Below, in pieces: positions 1 to 6,174 of a DNA stretch of 6,194 nucleotides (its first letter is position 1; the number at the start of each line of letters is the position of its first letter). The stretch spans positions 1-6,194 of the forward strand of contig JAKSAU010000041.1 in NCBI GenBank assembly GCA_022361535.1. Reading direction: 5' to 3'. This DNA comes from Desulfobacterales bacterium (lineage in GTDB: Bacteria > Desulfobacterota > Desulfobacteria > Desulfobacterales > Desulfobacteraceae). The notes below the pieces were generated by a model. It saw only the letters and a program-made list of their open reading frames with translations, was not told the origin of the DNA and searched no databases. The translations under genes and the position numbers were made by a program.

Positions 1-1
1 C

Positions 2-721
2 AAGATTGCCGGTGAAACCGGGTATGCAGATGGTGATATTAAATTTATCGCCAACCCTTACGATGAGTTCGGTGTTGAAGAAGCCGTAAGTCTTGTGGAA
101 AAAGAGGGTGGTGAGGTTGTTATCGTGACTGTTGGCAAGGCCGACGCGGTGGCCACCATCCGCGGTGCCATGGCCATGGGTGCCCAGCGTGCCATTCTGG
201 TGAAAACCGAAGGCCAGTTTCTGGATTCAGCACTAACTGCCCAGGCACTGAAAGCTGCCATCGAGCAGGACGGTATGGGCGATATGGTTATTACCGGTAA
301 AGGGTCTGTGGATACGGAAACGTTTCAGACCCAGTATCGTTTGGCCAAACTTTTAGGGCTTCCTATTACCAATGAAGTAAGTGCGCTTTCTGTTGACGGT
401 GGTAACGCTGTGGCAGAAAGAGAAGTGGGCGGCGGTGACAAACAGGTCATTGAAATGGGCCTGCCCTGCGTTATCGGCGCGACCAAAGGTTTAAACGAAC
501 CCAGATATCCCAAGTTTCCGGATATTATGAAAGCCAAGAAAAAAGAAGTCAAAGAGGTGGCGTTAAGCGATCTGGGTGTTGATGATAATTCAGGTAATGT
601 TGTCATTGAAAAGCTTGAGCCTGTACCTGAACGTTCCGGTGCCAAAATGATTGAGGGCTCCGTGGATGCGCAGGTTACCGAACTGGTCAAAATCCTCAAA
701 GAGGACGAAAAGGTTTTATAG
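2..721 (+). CDS. etfB: Electron transfer flavoprotein beta subunit (5'-partial)
   Basis: EtfB pairs with EtfA to form the soluble heterodimeric flavoprotein that collects electrons from acyl-CoA or amine dehydrogenases and hands them to a quinone oxidoreductase. The frame is open from base 2 (239 visible residues) and ends at TAG 719-721. EtfB proteins are about 250-260 residues, so only about 20-25 N-terminal residues should be missing. Visible family marks are NPYDEFGVEEAV (fragment residues 18-29), the nucleotide-binding segment GKGSVDTETFQTQ (99-111) and the recognition-loop motif NEPRYPKFPDIMKAKKK (165-181), which contacts partner dehydrogenases. The GTG at 95 is an internal valine codon, because family sequence continues upstream of it. 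The visible part does not settle whether the beta nucleotide is AMP (ordinary ETF) or FAD (bifurcating ETF). The etfA start codon lies 18 bases downstream, so the two are almost certainly co-transcribed. Confidence 0.95.
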   Translation, partial: KIAGETGYADGDIKFIANPYDEFGVEEAVSLVEKEGGEVVIVTVGKADAVATIRGAMAMGAQRAILVKTEGQFLDSALTAQALKAAIEQDGMGDMVITGKGSVDTETFQTQYRLAKLLGLPITNEVSALSVDGGNAVAEREVGGGDKQVIEMGLPCVIGATKGLNEPRYPKFPDIMKAKKKEVKEVALSDLGVDDNSGNVVIEKLEPVPERSGAKMIEGSVDAQVTELVKILKEDEKVL

Positions 722-739
722 AATAAGGAGAGAAAGATC

Positions 740-1675
740 ATGGCCAAAACCGGCATATTAATTGAAACTGAAAACAACGCAGTCAAGGAGACCTCTTTGG
801 GGGTGATGACGGCAGCCGCTGGCCAGGAAATCATAGCCCTGGTTATGGATGCCAATCCTGCTGACGTTAAGGATAAACTTGCCGAATACGGTGCTGCAAC
901 TATCGTTTCTGTGAAGGCAGCTTCCGGTGACACTACGGCTTCCCCCGACCTGGCTGCTGAATGCCTGGCTGCCGCTATTAAAGAATACGGGCTTGAAGCA
1001 CTTCTGGGTACGGCGTCTGCCATTGGAAAGGATCTGTTTGCGCGCCTTGCAGCCACTATGGATTCTCCTCTGGTTTCCGATTGTGTGGCAGTGGATGTGG
1101 CAGCTAAAACCGCTAAAAAATCCCATTTTTCAGGAAAAATCTTTGCTTCCTTAAAAGTGAATGCAGATGTTTTCCTGGCAACCATTCGTCCCAATGCCAT
1201 TGAGGCAGTTGCCTCTCCTGCAGGCGGTGAGATTGTCGAGTTTACCGCTGATGTAGCAGACCCGGGTCTGGTTGTTGTTAAAGAAGTTAAAAAGGGCGAC
1301 AGCGGAAAGCTGGATCTGACTGAGGCGCCTGTCATCATCACGGGCGGCCGGGCCATCGGCAGCTCAGATAACTACAAGATGCTTGAGGCGTGCGCAGCCA
1401 AGTTAGGCGCGGCTGTAGGCGCATCAAGGGCTGCTGTGGATGCCGGATATGCCACCCACTCTATGCAGGTGGGCCAGACCGGTAAAACTGTATCACCCAA
1501 ACTGTACATTGCCTGCGGTGTATCCGGTGCGGTTCAGCATTTTGCCGGTATGAAAACATCCAAGGTGATTGTGGCCATCAACGAGGACAAGGATGCCCCT
1601 ATTTTTGCCAAGTGTGACTACGGTATTGTGGGTGATATCTTTGATGTAGTGCCCGTATTGACTGAAAAACTGTAA
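740..1675 (+). CDS. etfA: Electron transfer flavoprotein alpha subunit
   Basis: This is the FAD-carrying large subunit of ETF, acting in the cytoplasm with EtfB. It is 311 residues, normal for the family, with no N-terminal ferredoxin extension. The N-terminal half (about 1-185) is the alpha/beta domain. The C-terminal FAD domain begins near TGGRAIGSSDNY (201-212) and holds GASRAAVDAG (227-236), with the conserved Arg230, then QVGQTGKTV (243-251) and the ETF-alpha signature LYIACGVSGAVQH (255-267) with His267. AINEDKDAPIF (279-289) and DYGIVGD (293-299) follow. All expected FAD-contact segments are present, so the protein should be functional. The ATG at 740 is chosen because AAGGAG at 725-730 sits nine bases upstream and the N-terminus begins directly with the domain's first strand. 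The residue pattern alone does not decide between classical and bifurcating ETF. The downstream quinone-reductase-like partner favours classical electron delivery to the membrane. Confidence 0.97.
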   Translation: MAKTGILIETENNAVKETSLGVMTAAAGQEIIALVMDANPADVKDKLAEYGAATIVSVKAASGDTTASPDLAAECLAAAIKEYGLEALLGTASAIGKDLFARLAATMDSPLVSDCVAVDVAAKTAKKSHFSGKIFASLKVNADVFLATIRPNAIEAVASPAGGEIVEFTADVADPGLVVVKEVKKGDSGKLDLTEAPVIITGGRAIGSSDNYKMLEACAAKLGAAVGASRAAVDAGYATHSMQVGQTGKTVSPKLYIACGVSGAVQHFAGMKTSKVIVAINEDKDAPIFAKCDYGIVGDIFDVVPVLTEKL

Positions 1676-1683
1676 TTGTTGTC

Positions 1684-1755
1684 CAGGCTGTCTTGGGTCC
1701 CATTCGACGCTTTGATTTAAGTCGGACCGGATATACCCTTTTAAAAGGCAGCCTG
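1684..1755 (+). other. Nested inverted repeats in the etfA-oxidoreductase spacer
   Basis: CAGGCTG (1684-1690) is exactly complementary to CAGCCTG (1749-1755). Inside it, GGTC (1696-1699) can pair with GACC (1725-1728), and CGAC (1705-1708) with GTCG (1721-1724). The perfect 12-base palindrome CCTTTTAAAAGG lies at 1737-1748, directly before the closing arm. No T-run follows the outer stem, so this is not a standard intrinsic terminator. A folded mRNA element affecting processing, stability or relative expression of the flanking genes is one possibility. GCTTTGAT is also repeated directly at 1709-1716 and 1759-1766. The pairing is visible in the sequence; the function is unknown. Confidence 0.45.
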
Positions 1756-1776
1756 TAGGCTTTGATATGAATTAGT

Positions 1777-1780
1777 GGAG
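1777..1780 (+). promoter_or_regulatory. Ribosome binding site deciding the oxidoreductase start
   Basis: GGAG here lies six bases before ATG 1787. It overlaps an in-frame GTG at 1775 that would otherwise extend the protein by four residues. Because the GTG is itself part of the Shine-Dalgarno sequence, ATG 1787 is the better start. Confidence 0.8.
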
Positions 1781-1786
1781 ATAGCA

Positions 1787-3763
1787 ATGGAATTGACTCG
1801 GGAGCTTTACTGGAATGTAGGACATGGTCCTGTTACTCTGATTCCCATGTATGTTTTGATCATCCTGGCTGCCGGGATAATGATCAAATACTTTCTACAA
1901 AGAATCCGGATGTATGAAAAAGGGCTGCCGCTCAAAAGAGATGACCAGCTTGCCAAAAGAATAAGCAAAGCGATTTTTGCAGCCTTGTTTCAGAAGAAAG
2001 TGATTAAAGGTTCCGGCGCAGGCTTAGCCCATGGCCTATTTTTCTGGGGGTTCTTAACGCTTGTCCTGGGTACGGCACTTGTTTTCATACAAGCGGATTT
2101 TACCGATCTGTTTTTTGGTAAAAAGTTTCTGACCGGGCAATTCTATTTGGTGTTTTCACTGTGTCTTGATATTGCCGGGCTCGTTTGTATGGTCATGCTT
2201 ATAGGCCTGCTGGTTCGTCGTTATTTATCATCAGACGGCCTTCCGATTACCCAGGCTGATACGGCCATGCATGTCGTTCTTCTGGCTACCCTTGTGACGG
2301 GTTTTATGGTTGAGGGAGCCAGGATGGCTGCCACAGAACTTGGTACTTCCCTGTCTTACTATTCGCCTGTCGGGCTTGTTTTCGCATTGCCCATCTCGGG
2401 TATCAGCGAAGCAGGACTGCGCGCCTTACACAATGTGTTCTGGTGGATTCATTTAGGCTTTGTCGCCGGCTTTTTTGTACTCATCCCGTTTACCCGGCTC
2501 AAACATATGGTTTTGACTGCTTTAAATTATGTGTTTGAAGCGGATGACCCAAAGTCAAAACTTTCCATACTTGACTTGGAAGATGAGGAAGCCGAATCGT
2601 TCGGTGCGACTAACCTGCATGAGCTGACCTGGAAAGACATTTTTGATACAGATGCCTGTACTGCATGTATGCGTTGCCAGGATATTTGCCCGGCGCACAA
2701 TACCGGTAAACCTCTATCTCCAATGCGTCTGATACATGATCTTGGCAGGATTGCCGAGCATGACCCTGACGCCAATTTGTTTGAAACCATAGGTGAGGAT
2801 GTTCTTTGGTCCTGCACCACATGTGGTGGTTGTCAAAAGGTATGTCCTGCAACCATCGAGCATGTCCCCAAAATTATAGAGAGCAGGCGGGCAATGGTCT
2901 TAACCCATGCTACCTTTCCCCAGGAAGTGACGGGCACGTTCAACAATCTTGAGAATCAGGCAAACCCCTGGGGTTTTGCAGCAGATACCAGAGCGGATTG
3001 GGCCAAAGACCTTGATGTGCCTCTGATGATGGATAAACCTGATACCAAAGTGCTGTACTTTGTGGGCTGTGCCGGTTCCTTTGATGACAGGGGGAAAAAA
3101 ATCAGCCAGGCAACGGCGCGGGTACTTAAAAAAGCCGGGGTTGATTTTGCCATTCTCGGGCCTGAAGAATCCTGTAATGGTGATATGGCAAGACGGGCAG
3201 GAAATGAGTATCTGGGCCAGATGATGATCATGCAGAATATAGAAACCATAAACCAGTACAAACCCGAACTGATCCTGACAGGCTGTCCCCATTGCTACAA
3301 TACATTGAAAAACGAATACCCTGAATTCGGTGGAGATTATGAGGTGGTTCACTATACCGATTACTTCAACACCTTGATCAGTGATGGCAAGCTTACGATC
3401 AACTCCAAGGATTTCGGCAAGATGACCTTCCATGATTCCTGTTACCTTGGCCGGTGGAATGACATCTATGAATCTCCCAGAAAGCTGCTCAAAGCGGCCA
3501 ATAAAGACGGTCTGGTAGAGATGGGCCAGAATATGGAAAAGAGTATGTGCTGTGGTGCCGGCGGTGCCAGGATGTTCATGGAAGAGACCATTGGCGAGCG
3601 GATCAACAATGTCAGGGCAAAACAAGCAGTTGACACAGGCGCTGAAACGGTTGCCGCTTCTTGTCCTTTCTGTGCCACCATGCTCAATGACGGCATCATG
3701 GAAACAGATAAAAAGATTCCTGTCAAAGATATTGCTGAAATTATAGACGAGGCAACTGAATAA
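1787..3763 (+). CDS. Membrane heme/Fe-S ETF:quinone oxidoreductase-like protein (NarI-like anchor, 2x[4Fe-4S], two CCG domains)
   Basis: The 658-residue protein probably accepts electrons from EtfAB and reduces (methyl)menaquinone in the cytoplasmic membrane. Hydrophobic segments lie at about 17-38, 82-103, 119-144, 160-178 and 216-238, with a weaker one near 194-206. This resembles the nitrate-reductase gamma-type anchor; His82, His162, His215 and His222 are candidate heme b ligands. A soluble part follows, with two ferredoxin-type motifs: Cys291/294/297/301-Pro and Cys343/346/349/353-Pro. Then come two CCG (DUF224, HdrB/D-like) repeats: Cys428, SCNGD (462-466), Cys500/503; and Cys552, CCG (588-590), Cys626/629. 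This is the layout of EMO of Geobacter, membrane Fe-S oxidoreductases of syntrophs, and (in the soluble part) DgcB of dimethylglycine catabolism. Position next to etfBA supports ETF as partner. The first CCG repeat lacks the second adjacent cysteine. A heterodisulfide-reductase role is less likely because no HdrA/C partner is visible. Family is secure; quinone as acceptor is inferred. Confidence 0.92.
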   Translation: MELTRELYWNVGHGPVTLIPMYVLIILAAGIMIKYFLQRIRMYEKGLPLKRDDQLAKRISKAIFAALFQKKVIKGSGAGLAHGLFFWGFLTLVLGTALVFIQADFTDLFFGKKFLTGQFYLVFSLCLDIAGLVCMVMLIGLLVRRYLSSDGLPITQADTAMHVVLLATLVTGFMVEGARMAATELGTSLSYYSPVGLVFALPISGISEAGLRALHNVFWWIHLGFVAGFFVLIPFTRLKHMVLTALNYVFEADDPKSKLSILDLEDEEAESFGATNLHELTWKDIFDTDACTACMRCQDICPAHNTGKPLSPMRLIHDLGRIAEHDPDANLFETIGEDVLWSCTTCGGCQKVCPATIEHVPKIIESRRAMVLTHATFPQEVTGTFNNLENQANPWGFAADTRADWAKDLDVPLMMDKPDTKVLYFVGCAGSFDDRGKKISQATARVLKKAGVDFAILGPEESCNGDMARRAGNEYLGQMMIMQNIETINQYKPELILTGCPHCYNTLKNEYPEFGGDYEVVHYTDYFNTLISDGKLTINSKDFGKMTFHDSCYLGRWNDIYESPRKLLKAANKDGLVEMGQNMEKSMCCGAGGARMFMEETIGERINNVRAKQAVDTGAETVAASCPFCATMLNDGIMETDKKIPVKDIAEIIDEATE

Positions 3764-3773
3764 ACACTTTTTC

Positions 3774-3800
3774 CTGCCCGTTCTTATAAAGTTCGGGCAG
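3774..3800 (+). other. Hairpin between the oxidoreductase and usp genes
   Basis: CTGCCCG (3774-3780) pairs exactly with CGGGCAG (3794-3800) across a 13-base loop, within which CTT/AAG could add a small inner stem. It starts 10 bases after the oxidoreductase stop codon. The 3' side reads ATCAAC, with no T-run, so it is a poor intrinsic terminator on the + strand. It may protect the 3' end of the upstream message or weaken read-through into usp. Confidence 0.5.
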
Positions 3801-3831
3801 ATCAACTTGAATAGGGTGAAAGGGGAGTATC

Positions 3832-4218
3832 ATGAAACTACTTGTTGCCTATGATAGTGCATTTGCCGATACCTTGCTGCCCGAGGCAGTGAAGTTAGCC
3901 AAGGCATTTAATGCATTTGTGTATCTTGTACGGACTTGTCCCCCGGAGGCTGGCGGACGGGATATTGAAGAGTTGGAGTTCAAGCTCAACGAAGTCCGTC
4001 GGGAAACCTTTAAAAAAGAGGGGATTGACAGTCAGGCACATTTACTGATCCGCGGGATGGCACCGGGAGAAGATTTGGTTAAATATGCCAAAGAAAAAGA
4101 GGTGGATCAGATTATTATCGGGGTAAGAAAGCGGTCAACTGTCGGGAAAATTGTATTCGGTTCTACTGCCCAGTACATTATTCTTGAAGCCCATTGCCCG
4201 GTTCTGTCTGTGAAGTAG
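3832..4218 (+). CDS. Universal stress protein (UspA family), single domain
   Basis: This is a 128-residue cytoplasmic protein with the Usp fold, somewhat shorter than the usual 140-160 residues. The N-terminal strand MKLLVAYDSA carries the conserved Asp8. The C-terminal nucleotide-binding segment is GVRKRSTVGKIVFGST (97-112), followed by a final strand ending HCPVLSVK. The usual ATP motif is G-x2-G-x9-G-S/T. Here Gly97, Gly110 and Ser111 are present, but the second glycine is Lys100. The ATG is supported by AGGGGAG at 3821-3827, four bases upstream. The gene sits between the redox genes and a transporter gene. Usp proteins often accompany or regulate transporters, so a role in sensing energy state or in tuning the neighbouring BCCT carrier is possible but not shown by the sequence. 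ATP binding cannot be assumed, given the altered motif. Confidence 0.9.
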   Translation: MKLLVAYDSAFADTLLPEAVKLAKAFNAFVYLVRTCPPEAGGRDIEELEFKLNEVRRETFKKEGIDSQAHLLIRGMAPGEDLVKYAKEKEVDQIIIGVRKRSTVGKIVFGSTAQYIILEAHCPVLSVK

Positions 4219-4346
4219 AAAAAGATAAAAGAGAAACGCATATTTGGATGCAATTTTATGGGGCAACCTTATCTGCAGTTTCCTCTGGTTAAGGATTTAG
4301 AGATGAGAAAACGGGGCTCATTCTTCTATTGTATCCGTATGTTAAA

Positions 4347-4390
4347 TTGGGTCGTATACCCCAAAATTTCTTAGTTAAGTAATTTGGGGT
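4347..4390 (+). promoter_or_regulatory. Possible alternative-fold leader upstream of the BCCT gene
   Basis: The 210-base gap 4219-4428 contains no recognised gene. Near its end, ACCCCAAA (4358-4365) pairs perfectly with TTTGGGGT (4383-4390). The same ACCCCAA can instead pair with TTGGGT (4347-4352), with one bulged C. The two folds exclude each other, and the outer segments resemble each other as direct repeats. The second hairpin is followed only by AATTTTAGG, a weak T-run. This could be an attenuator-like switch or an operator for a DNA-binding regulator. I found no convincing sigma70 or sigma54 promoter in the gap, so the transporter may be transcribed from upstream or from a weak promoter. 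Confidence 0.35.
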
Positions 4391-4428
4391 AATTTTAGGA
4401 AAACCTATAAGAAAAGGGAGTGTGTTGA

Positions 4429-5994
4429 ATGAAAGACAGGTTTGATACCGATTACAAAGTCGGTCAGGACAATACTCGAAAATGGGGCATGGATATCCAT
4501 GGACCGGTTTTTTTTATTGCCGCTGCCGTTGTAATCGGTTTTATCATTTTAACCCTGATGAATCCGGTAGACGCTAAAAAGGTCTTTGACAGTTCCAAAT
4601 CATGGACCATTCAAAATTTTGACTGGTTTTTCATGATTTCTGGAAACCTCTTTGTACTTTTTTGCCTTTCCATGATTGTTCTGCCTGCAGGTAAGATTCG
4701 TTTAGGTGGTCAGGACTGCAAGCCTGAGTTTACTCGGCTATCCTGGTTTGCCATGTTGTTTGCCGCCGGTATGGGAATTGGTCTGATGTTCTGGAGTGTG
4801 GCAGAACCGGTGGCATATTACACAGACTGGTGGGGAACCCCGCTGAACGTGGCCGGAAAAACACCAGAGGCTGCACGCGCTGCCATGGGCGCAACCATGT
4901 TTCACTGGGGACTTCATCCATGGGCCATGTATGCAGTGGTTGCCCTGGCATTGGGTTTTTTTGCTTTTAATAAAAACCTGCCTTTGACGATTCGCTCCTG
5001 CTTTTTTCCGCTTTTGGGAGAAAAAACCTGGGGATGGGCTGGACATATTATCGATGTGATTGCTGTTGTTGCCACCATTTTCGGTCTTGCAACCTCCATG
5101 GGATTCGGGGCCCAGCAGGCAGCATCCGGCCTCTCCTTTATTTTTGGCATGGAAAATACACTTGGGCTTCAGCTTATCATCATCGCCCTTGTCACATTGG
5201 TTGCTATTGTTTCTGTTATAAGAGGACTTGAAGGCGGGGTAAAGGTGTTAAGTAACATCAATATGACTCTGGCTTTGGGGCTTTTGGTATTCACCATCCT
5301 GGCCGGTTCTATTCTCCATTTCTTTTCAGGGCTCGTATCCACAACTGTGGCCTATGCAGAGTATATCCTGCCGTTGAGCAATTGGATTGACCGTGCTGAT
5401 GAAAAATTTTACAAAGGCTGGACTGTATTTTACTGGGCCTGGTGGATTTCCTGGGCTCCCTTTGTCGGGATGTTTATTGCCCGTATTTCCAAAGGCCGCA
5501 CCATTCGTGAATTTATGACCGCGGTTCTTTTGGTTCCCACTTTCTTAACCCTGCTTTGGATGCAGGCTTTTGGCGGGAACGCTTTGCTCCAGATCCAAAA
5601 TGGTGTTGGTGTGTTGGCTGAAAAAGGTCTGGGTGAGGTCTCTCTTGCATTGTTTCAGATGTTATCAAATCTTCCGTTAACAGCCATTACCTCCTTTATT
5701 GGAATCGTACTTGTTTTGGTCTTCTTTGTGACCTCTTCTGATTCAGGTTCTTTGGTTGTTGATGCCATAACAGCTGGCGGCAAGATGGATGCACCTGTGA
5801 AACAACGTGTATTCTGGGCCACCTTGGAAGGGTTGATTGCTGTCTGCCTGCTTGTTGGCGGTGGCTCTGACGCATTAGGCGCTATTCAGGCGATTGCTGT
5901 ATCTGTAGGATTGCCCTTTACTGTGGTTATGATTGTTATGCTGGTCAGCCTTTTTATGGGACTGCGACATGAATTGAAGAAAATATCCGTATAG
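4429..5994 (+). CDS. BCCT-family transporter (betaine/carnitine/choline type)
   Basis: This is a 521-residue inner-membrane carrier with 12 predicted membrane segments, starting near residue 25 and ending near 509. It probably imports a quaternary ammonium compound by cation symport. Family hallmarks are the glycine stretch GMGIG (114-118) followed by LMFWSVAEP, the aromatic-box motif HWGLHPWAMY (159-168), and YWAWWISW (335-342) with Trp336, 338, 339 and 342. ARISKGRTIREF (351-362) and VTSSDSGS (434-441) follow, where Thr435/Ser436 align with sodium-site residues of BetP. These features point to a Na+-coupled betaine-type carrier rather than the antiporter CaiT, although the substrate cannot be read with certainty. 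The tail after the last membrane segment is only about ten residues, so it lacks the long C-terminal osmosensor domain of BetP. This suggests substrate uptake rather than osmotic regulation. ATG 4429 has AGGGAG at 4415-4420, eight bases upstream. A terminator follows the gene. Confidence 0.95.
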   Translation: MKDRFDTDYKVGQDNTRKWGMDIHGPVFFIAAAVVIGFIILTLMNPVDAKKVFDSSKSWTIQNFDWFFMISGNLFVLFCLSMIVLPAGKIRLGGQDCKPEFTRLSWFAMLFAAGMGIGLMFWSVAEPVAYYTDWWGTPLNVAGKTPEAARAAMGATMFHWGLHPWAMYAVVALALGFFAFNKNLPLTIRSCFFPLLGEKTWGWAGHIIDVIAVVATIFGLATSMGFGAQQAASGLSFIFGMENTLGLQLIIIALVTLVAIVSVIRGLEGGVKVLSNINMTLALGLLVFTILAGSILHFFSGLVSTTVAYAEYILPLSNWIDRADEKFYKGWTVFYWAWWISWAPFVGMFIARISKGRTIREFMTAVLLVPTFLTLLWMQAFGGNALLQIQNGVGVLAEKGLGEVSLALFQMLSNLPLTAITSFIGIVLVLVFFVTSSDSGSLVVDAITAGGKMDAPVKQRVFWATLEGLIAVCLLVGGGSDALGAIQAIAVSVGLPFTVVMIVMLVSLFMGLRHELKKISV

Positions 5995-6000
5995 CCCTAT

Positions 6001-6014
6001 TCTCCTCCGGGAGA
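6001..6014 (+). other. Small hairpin just after the BCCT stop
   Basis: TCTCC (6001-6005) pairs with GGAGA (6010-6014) around a TCCG tetraloop, six bases after the transporter's stop codon. Only a short ATTTAAT-like stretch follows, so by itself it is not a clear terminator. It probably stacks with the stronger terminator hairpin directly downstream. Confidence 0.35.
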
Positions 6015-6020
6015 TTTAAT

Positions 6021-6070
6021 ACCTGCGTCTGCCTGTTTCTGGTCTTACAGGTGGGCGCAGGTTTCTTATT
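6021..6070 (+). terminator. Rho-independent terminator of the BCCT transcript
   Basis: A 16-base-pair stem joins 6021-6036 (ACCTGCGTCTGCCTGT) to 6047-6062 (ACAGGTGGGCGCAGGT). It includes three G-U pairs and no mismatch, and closes a 10-base loop. The T-rich tail TTCTTATTT follows. It begins 26 bases after the BCCT stop codon, so it marks the end of that transcription unit. Confidence 0.88.
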
Positions 6071-6097
6071 TATAGCAGCTCTCAAATTAAATTTCCG

Positions 6098-6125
6098 ATT
6101 GGCCTTGTGAACAAGGAGATCCAAT
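6098..6125 (+). other. Stem-loop in the 3' non-coding region
   Basis: ATTGG (6098-6102) pairs with CCAAT (6121-6125), and CCTTG (6103-6107) pairs with CAAGG (6112-6116) around a TGAA loop. This gives ten base pairs interrupted by a four-base bulge, AGAT (6117-6120). It lies between two terminator-like structures and outside any recognised gene. Confidence 0.4.
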
Positions 6126-6135
6126 ATACAATTAC

Positions 6136-6174
6136 CGGCCCGTTTATTCTAAGAAGCGGCTGCCGAATTTTTTT
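6136..6174 (+). terminator. Second candidate intrinsic terminator
   Basis: CGGC-CCG (6136-6142) can pair with CGG-ct-GCCG (6157-6165), giving seven G-C pairs with a two-base bulge and a 14-base loop. AA and seven consecutive Ts (6168-6174) follow. It could be a backup terminator for the transporter message or the end of a short transcript beginning after 6070. The T-run also pairs with ATAAAAAT just downstream, so an end signal for a convergent gene beyond the window is also possible. Confidence 0.5.

Noticed and set aside
95..97. GTG as the start of etfB
   Set aside because: Upstream codons in the same frame encode conserved EtfB sequence (NPYDEF.VEEAV), so this is an internal valine and the gene is cut by the window edge.
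325..1356. Long open frame (343 codons) on the minus strand
   Set aside because: It lies antisense to etfB and etfA, both of which have full family motifs. Its translation is Ser/Ala/Thr-rich with no recognisable domain, so it is a codon-usage shadow.
1737..1748. CCTTTTAAAAGG as a stand-alone operator
   Set aside because: A perfect palindrome of simple AT-rich composition can arise by chance, and no second copy is seen in the window. It is mentioned only as part of the structured spacer.
1775..1786. GTG start giving a four-residue longer oxidoreductase
   Set aside because: The GTG forms part of the Shine-Dalgarno sequence for ATG 1787, and no ribosome site precedes it.
2900..3805. Open frame of 301 codons on the minus strand
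   Set aside because: It is antisense to the CCG domains of the oxidoreductase. Its product resembles no family and it has no supporting context.
4384..4411. Possible sigma70 promoter (TTGGGG / TATAAG) for the BCCT gene
   Set aside because: The -35 match is poor, and the implied start site would fall inside the ribosome binding site, leaving almost no leader.
6113..6118. AAGGAG resembling a ribosome binding site
   Set aside because: No ATG, GTG or TTG lies at a usable distance downstream. The bases are better explained as part of the 6098-6125 stem-loop.
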